Assembly (NCBI RefSeq): GCF_003967535.1
Contig: NZ_BIFR01000001.1
Location: 1,735,001-1,799,000 of the forward strand
Origin: Tengunoibacter tsumagoiensis
Lineage (GTDB): Bacteria > Chloroflexota > Ktedonobacteria > Ktedonobacterales > Ktedonobacteraceae
Reading direction: 5' to 3'
DNA length: 64,000 nucleotides
Numbering within the stretch: position 1 is the first letter of the stretch; each line of letters opens with the position of its first letter. The position numbers and the translations under genes were made by a program. Below the pieces are notes generated by a model that worked only from the letters and a program-made list of their open reading frames with translations, made no database searches and had not been told where the DNA came from. Positions 7,964-17,150 of this stretch are shown here, one piece after another.

Positions 7964-10108
7964 ATGGTTGACTGGATTGGGCAAAAATTAGGTAATTATC
8001 AATTAACTCAACTCATTGGGCAGGGAGGCTTTGCCGATGTATATCTTGGCGAGCATATCTACCTCCAGACCCCCGCTGCGATCAAGATCTTACATATGCA
8101 TCTGGCAAATGAGACGCTGGAAAAGTTTTTGCAGGAGGCTCGCATTATTGCTCGTCTCTCGCATCCAAATATTATTCCAGTGCTTGAATTTGGGATTGAA
8201 GGGACAACTCCTTATCTTGTCATGGCATATGCGCCACATGGGACTCTGCGCCAGCGGCATCCACTAGGGACACAGATTCCTCTTCCGACTCTTTTGCCCT
8301 ATGTCAATCAGATGGCATCGGCTCTCCAATATGCGCATGAGAAACTGATCATCCATCGCGATGTGAAGCCGGGAAATATGCTGATTGGTCAAAATAATAT
8401 GTTATTGTTGAGCGATTTTGGTATAGCAACCACTACCAGTTCGGCAACCGCTCAGCATGAAACGGCTCAGATGATTGGAACGACCATCTATATGTCGCCC
8501 GAACAATTTAGCGGGAAGGCGTCTGCGGCCAGTGACCAGTATGCTCTAGGGATTATTATCTATGAATGGTTGAGTGGGGTTCCCCCTTTCAATGGCTCGA
8601 CGATGGAGATCGCGGTCCAGCATATGCAGACGCCTCCTCCTTCATTGCGCGAGAAGATTCCTTCGCTCTCCCCACTGGTTGAGTCTGTCATTATGCGTGC
8701 ATTGGCGAAAGAGCCACAGGCACGTTATCCACGTATCCAGAACTTTGCAGAGGCTCTGGAGTTAGCGGCGGCTCAGCCAGTTTCACGTTCTTCTTTTCAG
8801 ACCCCTTCGCGCCAGCTCTTTTTACCTGCAACATCAAATATGCCCTCACAGCCACGCAGCAATAGCGGCCTTCTCTCAGGAGAGTATGCCTCGGCAACTA
8901 TTGCGGGTTCGCCTTTTCCGGGTCCACAACCAGTTACCACGAATCCGCGCATTACTGGTGCGCCACAATTTCAAGCGCCCATACGACCAGCTATTACGCG
9001 CAATCTGCAATCTCCACCGCCCCCATCTTTTATCTCTCCTCCCCCTCTTCAGACAGGAGGAGCTCGACTTTCTCGTCGTCAAATGGTGATAGGGCTGGGA
9101 GCTGCTGCTATTGCTGTCTCGCTTGTCGCTGCCGCCAGTGCTGAAGCCATCTGGAATGGAGTGACGCAATCTTCAAGTCAGGCCAATACAGATCCTTCGC
9201 CAACCAGTGTGCGGCCTACGGCAACGACAGCCCCAACGCCCACCGCTACCAGTACACCCGATGCTACAGCGACCGCGCAGGCCGCGACTATTCAGACGAT
9301 TATTAACGCAACCAATTCACGTCCCACTCTTATCTCACGGAGTCCTGGCTTTATTGATACATTGATTCGTGGCGCTGACAACACGCTCTGGCATCGCAGC
9401 TACGATGGGAGCTGGCATCCCTGGGAGACATTAGGGGAATCGCTGACCTATGATCCAGTGGGAACTTCTTCCAGCGCAGGGGTGTTTGATCTCTTTGTGC
9501 GTAGTGCCAGCAGTTCATTGCAGCATAAACTTATAGATGGTACGCCACGCAACTGGGATGACCTTTCGGGCGTCATTACGTCGGACCCGGCGGCGGTCGC
9601 GCAATCTCCTGGTTTGCTGGATGCATTTGCTCGCGGCCTCGATAATCAACTCTGGCAGCGCAGCTTTGACGGAGCTACCTGGCACGATTGGGCTCCTTTG
9701 GGAGGGCAACTGGCCTCTGGTCCTACTGTAACATCCTGGGCACCGGGTCGGATGGATGTTTTTGTGCGTGCAATGGATAATACGCTGGGACATACATGGT
9801 TTGATGGAAACTGGCATCCCTGGGAATCGTTGGGGGGGAGCTTTGTTGGCACGCCGTCTGCGACTTCACGAGGACCGAATCTGCTGGACGTCTTTGTCCT
9901 GAGCCCATCGAATACCTTGCAGCATCTTAGCTTCAACGGCTCTGCCTGGCTTCCCTGGGAAGACCTTGGTGGTACTTTTGCGACCGTCTCACCCAGTGCT
10001 GTTGCCTGGTCCACCAATCAGATCGAAGTCTCTCTGCGTCGGACAGATAATGTCCTGGGTCACGTCTGGTTTGATGGAGCCTGGCATCCCTGGACTGCCA
10101 TCTCATGA
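7964..10108 (+). CDS. Receptor Ser/Thr protein kinase with extracellular PLL/DUF346-like repeats
   Basis: 714 aa from the ATG at 7964, preceded by GGAGG 11 nt upstream and matching the mapped promoter. Residues 12-270 form a Hanks kinase: glycine loop IGQGGFADVY, Lys41, HRD 131-133, DFG 151-153 and GTTIYMSPEQF. A Pro/Ser-rich juxtamembrane stretch, one membrane helix (about 374-396) and a Thr/Ala/Pro stalk lead to five or six ~46-aa repeats (455-714) of the form RxxDNxLxHxxxDGxWHPWExLGG. Such repeats build PLL-type or DUF346 beta-propellers, several of which bind sugars. The topology puts the propeller outside and the kinase inside. The ligand is unknown. Confidence 0.92.
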   Translation: MVDWIGQKLGNYQLTQLIGQGGFADVYLGEHIYLQTPAAIKILHMHLANETLEKFLQEARIIARLSHPNIIPVLEFGIEGTTPYLVMAYAPHGTLRQRHPLGTQIPLPTLLPYVNQMASALQYAHEKLIIHRDVKPGNMLIGQNNMLLLSDFGIATTTSSATAQHETAQMIGTTIYMSPEQFSGKASAASDQYALGIIIYEWLSGVPPFNGSTMEIAVQHMQTPPPSLREKIPSLSPLVESVIMRALAKEPQARYPRIQNFAEALELAAAQPVSRSSFQTPSRQLFLPATSNMPSQPRSNSGLLSGEYASATIAGSPFPGPQPVTTNPRITGAPQFQAPIRPAITRNLQSPPPPSFISPPPLQTGGARLSRRQMVIGLGAAAIAVSLVAAASAEAIWNGVTQSSSQANTDPSPTSVRPTATTAPTPTATSTPDATATAQAATIQTIINATNSRPTLISRSPGFIDTLIRGADNTLWHRSYDGSWHPWETLGESLTYDPVGTSSSAGVFDLFVRSASSSLQHKLIDGTPRNWDDLSGVITSDPAAVAQSPGLLDAFARGLDNQLWQRSFDGATWHDWAPLGGQLASGPTVTSWAPGRMDVFVRAMDNTLGHTWFDGNWHPWESLGGSFVGTPSATSRGPNLLDVFVLSPSNTLQHLSFNGSAWLPWEDLGGTFATVSPSAVAWSTNQIEVSLRRTDNVLGHVWFDGAWHPWTAIS

Positions 10109-10151
10109 TCTCAATCTATTCATTTCCGATCTGTTATGAGTGGTAATCGCT

Positions 10152-10562
10152 TTAAGCATTTCGTTGTGAAAGCAGCATCCACCCCAGATCGATCACATAG
10201 AGTACAATCACGATATCGCCCAGGGTCGTGGCCCACCACCCTGCTGGCAATAACTGGTCTACTCCCCACAGTATAAAGGCTACGCTAACGATCAGAGCTT
10301 TTAGCAGATCCAACGGTCTGGGGCGCAGGATAAGTAGAAAGGCCAATGAGGCTACTCCAATCAATAGCAACGGAGTAGCTGAGATGAGGGCATGAGCGGA
10401 CGTCGCAAAAGATAGATCATATCCCAGGAGAATGACCCCCGCCAGCAGGGCAAGAATGGCCAGCGAACGAGTGCTGAGGGTCAAAAAGGAGCGATATGGT
10501 GGGGCTTTCTCGGGCCCTTCCCGTCTGCTGGATAGTTCAGTTGCTTCAACCAGTTCGTTCAT
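10152..10562 (-). CDS. Small four-helix integral membrane protein, unknown function
   Basis: 136 aa. A polar 30-residue N-terminus is followed by four hydrophobic segments (about 33-50, 55-75, 80-100 and 112-130) with charged linkers (RPRPLDLLK). I do not recognise the family. GGAGAG lies 9 nt before the ATG at 10562. It converges with the kinase gene and is divergent from the SPFH operon, with ~240 bp between starts holding that operon's promoter. Confidence 0.75.
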   Translation of the reverse strand: MNELVEATELSSRREGPEKAPPYRSFLTLSTRSLAILALLAGVILLGYDLSFATSAHALISATPLLLIGVASLAFLLILRPRPLDLLKALIVSVAFILWGVDQLLPAGWWATTLGDIVIVLYVIDLGWMLLSQRNA

Positions 10563-10713
10563 CTATCGTAACTCTCCAATTGTATAGAGCCTTCCTGCTC
10601 TATGACAGGCCGATCTATACGTATTTTTTCTTATTCTATCCTGACATCGTTCACACTTCAACCATCCCTGGATTTATAGAGGTAAAGCAGCCACTTTTTC
10701 ATATGCAGAAAGC

Positions 10714-10765
10714 TTGACTTTTCCTCCCCAACTCAGGTATATTAGTTAGTGTGATATGTACACTA
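10714..10765 (+). promoter_or_regulatory. Promoter plus operator-like dyad of the SPFH operon
   Basis: TTGACT (10714-10719) and TATATT (10738-10743) are 18 bp apart. Immediately downstream, covering the expected start point, lies a perfect dyad TTAGTGT-N7-ACACTAA (10746-10766). A repressor bound there would block transcription, so the operon looks negatively controlled; the regulator is not identifiable here. Confidence 0.65.
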
Positions 10766-10806
10766 AGTCAAAATAAGGTCCAGGCAGATAAGGGAGCGAA
10801 ACATTT

Positions 10807-11679
10807 ATGAAACTCTATGCATACTTTAAAGCTGAACCTACTGAATATGTCTTAGCCTATACAAATGGAAAGGTTGTGCGTCAGGGTGCGGGCCAGGCTT
10901 TCTGGTATTGGGTTCCAAACACCTCGATTGCGCTTCTTCCGACTTCAATTATTGATGCTCGCTTTGTCTTTAATGAAACTACCATTGATTTTCAACCAGT
11001 GACTGTGCAGGGGCTTATCACCTATCATGTTGTTGCTCCTGAGACAGTGGCTGAACAATTTAACTTTACAATTCAGCCGCAGACGCGTGTCTACAAAGCT
11101 GAGGGGCAGGCCAAGCTAAATGAGCGTTTAATAGAGATTGTACATACCCATACTCGACAGCAATTGCGCCAATTGACGCTGGAGGATGCCCTCCGTAGCT
11201 CTGAGCGGATCGCCAGTTCGGTTTTTGACCAGCTGCGTTCGGCCAACGAGCTTAGTGAGCGTGGTATTACATGCGATAGCCTGTTCTTCTCATCCGTCAA
11301 AGCCACACCTGAGACCACAAAGGCATTGGAGGCTGAGCATCGCGAAGCCCTGCAAAGGCGGGCCGATCAGGCTATCTATTCTCGTCGGGCTGAAGCTGTG
11401 GAGCAAGAGCGCAAAATTAAACAGAATGAGTTAGCTACCTCGATTGCTCTAGAGGAGAGGCGTCAGACGCTGATTAAGTTGCAGGGTGAGAATACGCGTC
11501 AGGAGGCTGAGTTTGAGGCTGCGGCTGAGCAGATTCGCCTTGTACCTTTTCAGCAGTTAACTTCTCAGCAGTTGTTGGGCCTGGCTTTCCGCGACTTTGC
11601 CGAGAACGCTCAGAAAATTGGCAATCTGACGATTAGCTCTGAGATCCTTGAGCAGCTCTTAAAACCCGGGTCGCGCTAA
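10807..11679 (+). CDS. SPFH/Band 7 domain protein
   Basis: 290 aa. Residues about 8-180 read as an SPFH (stomatin/prohibitin/flotillin) domain, including the conserved stretch with VQGLITYHVV and SERGITCDSLFFSS. Residues about 170-240 are charged and E/Q/R-rich, the helical coiled coil used for ring assembly. There is no clear N-terminal membrane helix, unlike classical stomatins. A good ribosome site (AAGGGAGCG) precedes the ATG. The NAD-kinase-like gene follows after 50 bp on the same strand, so they are probably one operon under the 10.7-kb promoter and dyad. Confidence 0.82.
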   Translation: MKLYAYFKAEPTEYVLAYTNGKVVRQGAGQAFWYWVPNTSIALLPTSIIDARFVFNETTIDFQPVTVQGLITYHVVAPETVAEQFNFTIQPQTRVYKAEGQAKLNERLIEIVHTHTRQQLRQLTLEDALRSSERIASSVFDQLRSANELSERGITCDSLFFSSVKATPETTKALEAEHREALQRRADQAIYSRRAEAVEQERKIKQNELATSIALEERRQTLIKLQGENTRQEAEFEAAAEQIRLVPFQQLTSQQLLGLAFRDFAENAQKIGNLTISSEILEQLLKPGSR

Positions 11680-11729
11680 TCTTCTCTTTCACTGAGAGAG
11701 CGTGTTGTGATAATGCAGAGAGGATCTCT

Positions 11730-12680
11730 ATGGCGATTGAACGTATTGTGGTTGTGACAAAAAAGACGGCCCTGGAAGAGCTGGTCTACCGTCTAAATAC
11801 GCGCGAGCAGGCTCGCTTTTATATTGAGCAGAATGGCGTCTCTTTTGTCGATTATGAGCAGGCTGATCGGCGCTATCAGGCAGCTGTACAGAGCATTCGC
11901 CAGAGCCTGCCACGATCGATAAAGAGTCAGTTTATTGATCGTGATTTTCTTCCTCTCTATCAGTTCTCTGAGCATGATCTGGTGATGACTGTAGGGCCTG
12001 ATGGGCTGGTGATCAATACAGCCAAATATCTGGATCAGCAGATGATCATGGCTATCAACCCTGATCCAGAGCGCATCGATGGGGTTCTGCTTCCCTTTGT
12101 TGTCGCTGATATCGCTGCCTATCTGAGCACCATTTTGCGTGGACAGACGCCACATAAAAAGATCTCAATGGTGAAGGCGACGCTCAACGATGGGCAGGTT
12201 CTTTATGGAGTGAACGATCTGTTCATGGGGTCGCGCAGTCATAGCTCGGCCCGTTATCAATTGACCTATGCCAGACGTACTGAGCAACAGAGCTCAAGTG
12301 GCATGATTATCTCAACCGGTGCGGGCTGTACGGGCTGGTTGAGTTCGATTGTGCAGGGAGCATGGGGAGTGATGCAATACTATGGGGGAGCACCGTCTGA
12401 GCCTCCATCTTCTCAGCAGATTGCTCTAGGTTGGGAGTCAGAGCAGCTCTGGTTTACGGTGCGCGAGCCATTCATCTCTAAAACGAGCCGCGCCGGGATC
12501 ATTTTTGGTCAGATTGCCGCTGGACAGGAGCTTATTATTACATCTCAGATGCCCAATGAAGGTATCATCTTTAGTGATGGTATTGAGGCCGATTATCTCC
12601 CTTTTAATACGGGGACGATCGCGCGCATTGGTCTGGCCGAACGCAAGGCACATGTATTGATGAAAAGTTCAATTGCTTAA
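11730..12680 (+). CDS. NAD kinase-like protein with altered active-site motif
   Basis: 316 aa. The order of motifs follows the NAD kinase/diacylglycerol kinase superfamily: TVGPDGLVI (87-95) at the place of GGDGT, VNDLFMGS (161-168) at the place of the NE/ND motif, and STGAGCTGW (195-203) at the place of the STPTGSTAY loop. The normal GGDGT is changed to GPDGL and the loop also differs, so it may not phosphorylate NAD or may act on another nucleotide. The 85-residue N-terminal extension contains basic helices. It is paired with an SPFH protein. Family assignment is by motif order only. Confidence 0.68.
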   Translation: MAIERIVVVTKKTALEELVYRLNTREQARFYIEQNGVSFVDYEQADRRYQAAVQSIRQSLPRSIKSQFIDRDFLPLYQFSEHDLVMTVGPDGLVINTAKYLDQQMIMAINPDPERIDGVLLPFVVADIAAYLSTILRGQTPHKKISMVKATLNDGQVLYGVNDLFMGSRSHSSARYQLTYARRTEQQSSSGMIISTGAGCTGWLSSIVQGAWGVMQYYGGAPSEPPSSQQIALGWESEQLWFTVREPFISKTSRAGIIFGQIAAGQELIITSQMPNEGIIFSDGIEADYLPFNTGTIARIGLAERKAHVLMKSSIA

Positions 12681-12689
12681 AGAAGCACC

Positions 12690-12965
12690 TGCGTGTGATG
12701 GTCAGGAGATGAGGGTGGAACAAGGTGGAGTGGGTTCCGACGGCCATGATGAGATGAAAGGGTGACGAGGCGGAGTGGGTTCCGACGGCCATCATGAATG
12801 ATGGGCCTTACCGACTTAAGCGATAAATCGCTGATGATAGGCAATTTATCGCTTAAGGGTGTGACGAGGCGGAGTGGGTCACCTGGAAAGAAGGAGATCT
12901 CCGTTTTTGGGTTCCATCTGTCTTCTTTGTGAGGCAATCACCATTCATGATGGCTGTGGTGAAAC
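12690..12965. repeat. REP-like repeat cluster between the NADK-like gene and add
   Basis: Three copies of GGCGGAGTGGGT-like phrases, the dyad CCATCAT-GA-ATGATGG near 12788-12805, and an AT-rich hairpin with 13-bp perfect arms TTAAGCGATAAAT (12816-12828) and its complement (12844-12856). An inverted end (CCATTCATGATGGC) lies near 12942-12955. It belongs to the same family as the clusters at 0.9 and 40.6 kb. Confidence 0.72.
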
Positions 12966-12978
12966 ATCTTTGCAGATG

Positions 12979-14040
12979 CTATTCGTTGATAGGTATGGGG
13001 GAAAGCTGCTCCATCTCTTGTTTGAAACGTGTTTCAAGGTGCTGCTTTTCGGCTGGAGGCAGAAAGCTATAACGGACACCATTGAGGAGGATCTCGTTGA
13101 TGGTTGGCAGATCCAATTGGAATTCACGGGCCAGAACGGCTACTTCATGATTCATGTTGGTGTTAAAGAGCGGCGGATCATCGGTATTGATCGTGACAGG
13201 GACCCCGGCTGCATACAGAGCTGGCAGGGGATGATGCTGATAGCTTTGATAGACGCCCAGGCAGATATTACTGGTAGGGCAGACCTCAATAGGGATCTTC
13301 TTTTCGGCGAGATAGGCAACGAGTTCGGGATCTTCGCTGGCCCGGACTCCATGTCCCAATCGTTCGGCTCCCAGGGTGCGTAGAGCTCCCCAGACGCTCT
13401 CGGGCCCGACCGTCTCGCCTGCATGTGGAACGCTATGGAGGCCAGCGGCTCGCGCTTTATCGACCCATGGTGCAAACCATTCGGGTGGATTTCCAACTTC
13501 GGCCCCTCCCAGGCCAATCGCAACGACCCCTTCATGTTGCAGTTCAATTGCCACAGCCGTCGTATAATCAGCGCATCTTCTTCGGTGCTCATCCTCGTTC
13601 ACACGTACCAGATCAAAGACCCAGCGCATCTCGACCCCAAAATCCTTCTGTGCTCGCGCTCTGCCTCGCTGTAAACCGGTAAAATAGATCTCATGTGAGA
13701 GCCCTAATAAAAAGTAGTGCGTGCTGGGCGAGAAAGTGATCTCCGCATAACGAACATTCTGACGCGCCATCGTGGCCCCGAATTCATAGGCAATCAGTTC
13801 ATAATCTTCAGCTGTGCGCAGACAGGATGTTGCTGCCACAAAGATCTCTATAAAATGATCAAAATCGCGATAACGAAACCAGTCTTGCATCTCGGCCACA
13901 CTTTTGACTGGTAGATCGACTCGATTGCGTTCGGCCAATTGAAGAAGCGTCGCTGGCGCAATGGCACCCTCCAGATGGACATGGAGCTCTGCCTTGGGCA
14001 CACGTTGAAGATATGTTTCGATCTGTGAAGTGAATTTCAT
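12979..14040 (-). CDS. add: Adenosine deaminase
   Basis: 353 aa, the usual length. It converts (deoxy)adenosine to (deoxy)inosine in purine salvage. The zinc-ligand motif HVHLEGAI is at the N-terminus (about residues 20-27), with VPHAGE, the RLGHGVRA motif, CPTSNICLG and the catalytic NTDDPPLF all intact. The start is the ATG at 14040 with GGAGCACGAG upstream. The adenine deaminase subgroup is a lesser possibility, because the same fold and zinc motifs are shared. It stands alone, divergent from metY. Confidence 0.92.
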   Translation of the reverse strand: MKFTSQIETYLQRVPKAELHVHLEGAIAPATLLQLAERNRVDLPVKSVAEMQDWFRYRDFDHFIEIFVAATSCLRTAEDYELIAYEFGATMARQNVRYAEITFSPSTHYFLLGLSHEIYFTGLQRGRARAQKDFGVEMRWVFDLVRVNEDEHRRRCADYTTAVAIELQHEGVVAIGLGGAEVGNPPEWFAPWVDKARAAGLHSVPHAGETVGPESVWGALRTLGAERLGHGVRASEDPELVAYLAEKKIPIEVCPTSNICLGVYQSYQHHPLPALYAAGVPVTINTDDPPLFNTNMNHEVAVLAREFQLDLPTINEILLNGVRYSFLPPAEKQHLETRFKQEMEQLSPIPINE

Positions 14041-14158
14041 GATATCTCGTGCTCCAGTGCTATGTATAGTAATAACTGTAACGCCTCAGGATGTGTATTC
14101 TTATGATTATAGAATACTAAGCTTACAGATTGCTAAGTTTTAAGATGATAGGATACCA

Positions 14159-14220
14159 GGAGATGAGTACTGGAGGCTTCTTCTGGCAATGGGACGCTTT
14201 TCATCTCCAGTGGTGAAGCC
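14159..14220 (+). promoter_or_regulatory. Candidate structured leader of metY
   Basis: Three complementary pairs overlap here: GGAGATGA (14159-14166) with TCATCTCC (14201-14208), ACTGGAG (14169-14175) with CTCCAGT (14205-14211), and GGCTTC (14175-14180) with GAAGCC (14215-14220). The first and second share bases and exclude each other; the first and third could coexist as a pseudoknot. This is the layout of a switching leader 125 bp before metY. The known SAM-I and SAM-II core sequences are not visible. Confidence 0.4.
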
Positions 14221-14324
14221 CTTTTATGAAGGTCTCCAACAAAATTGGGAAACATCTTTCAATGGAAGGAGAGGAGCGCCTCAGTTCTGGGGTGATATGA
14301 TAAAGGTGAACGAGCATTGTGTAG

Positions 14325-15653
<1,329 letters not shown>

Positions 15654-15688
15654 TAGAATGGCTGGTTTATCAGGAACAAGGAGATGCT

Positions 15689-16171
15689 ATGACCACAAAT
15701 CCAGATATGTATGAGCGTTTCAAGCTTCTACAGACCTATCGACGAATCGCGATTGTTGGTCTCTCGGCTGATCCCTATCGGCCAAGCCATTTTGTGGCTA
15801 TCTATATGCAAGCTGCAGGTTATGAGATCATCCCTATTAATCCACGCTATGCAGGGAAAGAGATTCTGGGGCAGCGCGTCTTTCGCTCGTTGACGGAGGC
15901 TCAGGCAGCGGGGAAAGAGATTGAGATCGTTGATGTTTTTCGTAAGGCCGAGGAGACTCCAGCTCTGGCTGAAGAAGCAATCCGCATTGGGGCCCGCGTG
16001 CTCTGGCTCCAATTAGGTGTTGAGAACGATGAGACGGGGCGTATTGCCCACGAGGCTGGTCTGACCTTTGTGCAGAATCGTTGTGTCAAGATTGAACATG
16101 CTCGCTTCTTTGGTGGACTCAATACGATCGGGCTCAATACAGGGATTATTCTGGCAAAGAAGCTCAAATAG
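15689..16171 (+). CDS. CoA-binding domain protein (YccU family)
   Basis: 160 aa, a stand-alone CoA_binding Rossmann domain like that of succinyl-CoA synthetase alpha. It has IAIVGLSADPYRPSH at residues 14-28, IIPINPRYAGKEILG and LWLQLGVENDETG, ending NRCVKIEHARF. Members are widespread and mostly uncharacterised; some bind CoA. An excellent AAGGAG lies 6 nt before the ATG. It is probably co-transcribed with metY. The palindrome array begins 16 bp after its stop codon. Confidence 0.88.
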   Translation: MTTNPDMYERFKLLQTYRRIAIVGLSADPYRPSHFVAIYMQAAGYEIIPINPRYAGKEILGQRVFRSLTEAQAAGKEIEIVDVFRKAEETPALAEEAIRIGARVLWLQLGVENDETGRIAHEAGLTFVQNRCVKIEHARFFGGLNTIGLNTGIILAKKLK

Positions 16172-16186
16172 CGAGTTCACGTTTGA

Positions 16187-17062
16187 GGAAGGAGACGTTA
16201 TTATCACATCATAATCAATTTTGCGTATAAAACACTGTAAAGTAGGGAAAGTCGCTTGTCTCTTTCCACTGTTGCCACTCCGCTGTGTGAGCCCCTCTAT
16301 AGCTCAACGTGAAACGGAAAACGGGATATGATGTGATGGTTGGGCTCACATGGTGGAGTTGCACGATCAGGAAGGAGACTCCCCACTTTTCTTATCACAT
16401 CATGATCTATTTTGCATATAAAAAACTGTAAAGTAGGTAAAGCCGCTTGTCTCTTTCCTCTCGTCCCCTGTCGCTGTGTGAGCCCCTCTATGGTCAATGG
16501 GAAAGGATGTTATGGAGGGGCGGGCATGGTGGAGTGGCACGATCAGGAAGGAGACAAGCGACCTTCCCTACTTGTATTATTACATAATAATCTATTTTGT
16601 GTATAAAATGCTGTAAAGTAGGGAAAGTTGCTTGTCTCTTTCCACTGCTCCTGCTCCGCTCGGTGAGCCCCTCCATGGCTCAATGGGAAAGGGAAAGGAT
16701 GTTATGGAGGGGCGGGCATGGTGGAATGGCACGATCAGGAAGGAGACGCCCTACTTGTCTTATTATATCATAATCTATTTTGCATATAAAACACTGTAAA
16801 GTAGGGAAAGTTGCTTGTCTCTTTCCTCTCGTCCCCTGTCGCTGTGTGAGCCCCTCCATGGCTCAATGAGAAAGGGAAATAATGTTATGGTGGTGCTCAC
16901 ATGGTGGAGTGGCACGATCAGGAAGGAGACAAGCGACCTTCCCTACTTGTCTTATCATATCATGATATATTTTGCGTATAAAACAATGTAAAGTAGGGAA
17001 AGCCGCTTGTCTCTTTCCACTCTCTGGGCTCCGCTGTGTGAGCCCCTCCATGGCTCAATGGG
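16187..17062. repeat. Long-palindrome array A (4 full units, remnants at both ends)
   Basis: Units start with AGTAGGG at 16241, 16432, 16617, 16800 and 16992, a period of 183-192 bp. Each unit is a nested inverted repeat: an outer left arm (AGTAGGGAAAGTCGCTTG plus TCTCTTTCC), an inner arm GTGAGCCCCTCCAT, an apical A/G-rich loop, the inner complement (TTATGGAGGGGC), and an outer right arm GGAAGGAGACAAGCGACC plus TTCCCTACT. AT-rich linkers of about 45 bp (TTTTGCATATAAAA-type) separate units. A right-end remnant precedes unit 1, and the last unit is cut after its left half. The units starting at 16241 and 16617 have shortened right arms. Short ORFs through it are products of the repeat. Confidence 0.92.
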
Positions 17063-17150
17063 AAGCTATGCTCTGGAAAGGCTTGCTTTGGATCTCAACT
17101 GCATGGTATGCTTAGAACATACGTTTGTTTGAAGTGTGAGGAGTGTTCGT

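Noticed and set aside
12874-13383. 169-codon plus-strand ORF opposite add
   Set aside because: It is antisense to an intact adenosine deaminase gene with all motifs, and has no ribosome site or recognisable protein.
16187-17062. CRISPR array
   Set aside because: The repeating unit is ~190 bp, there are no short unique spacers of constant length, and no cas genes occur in the window.
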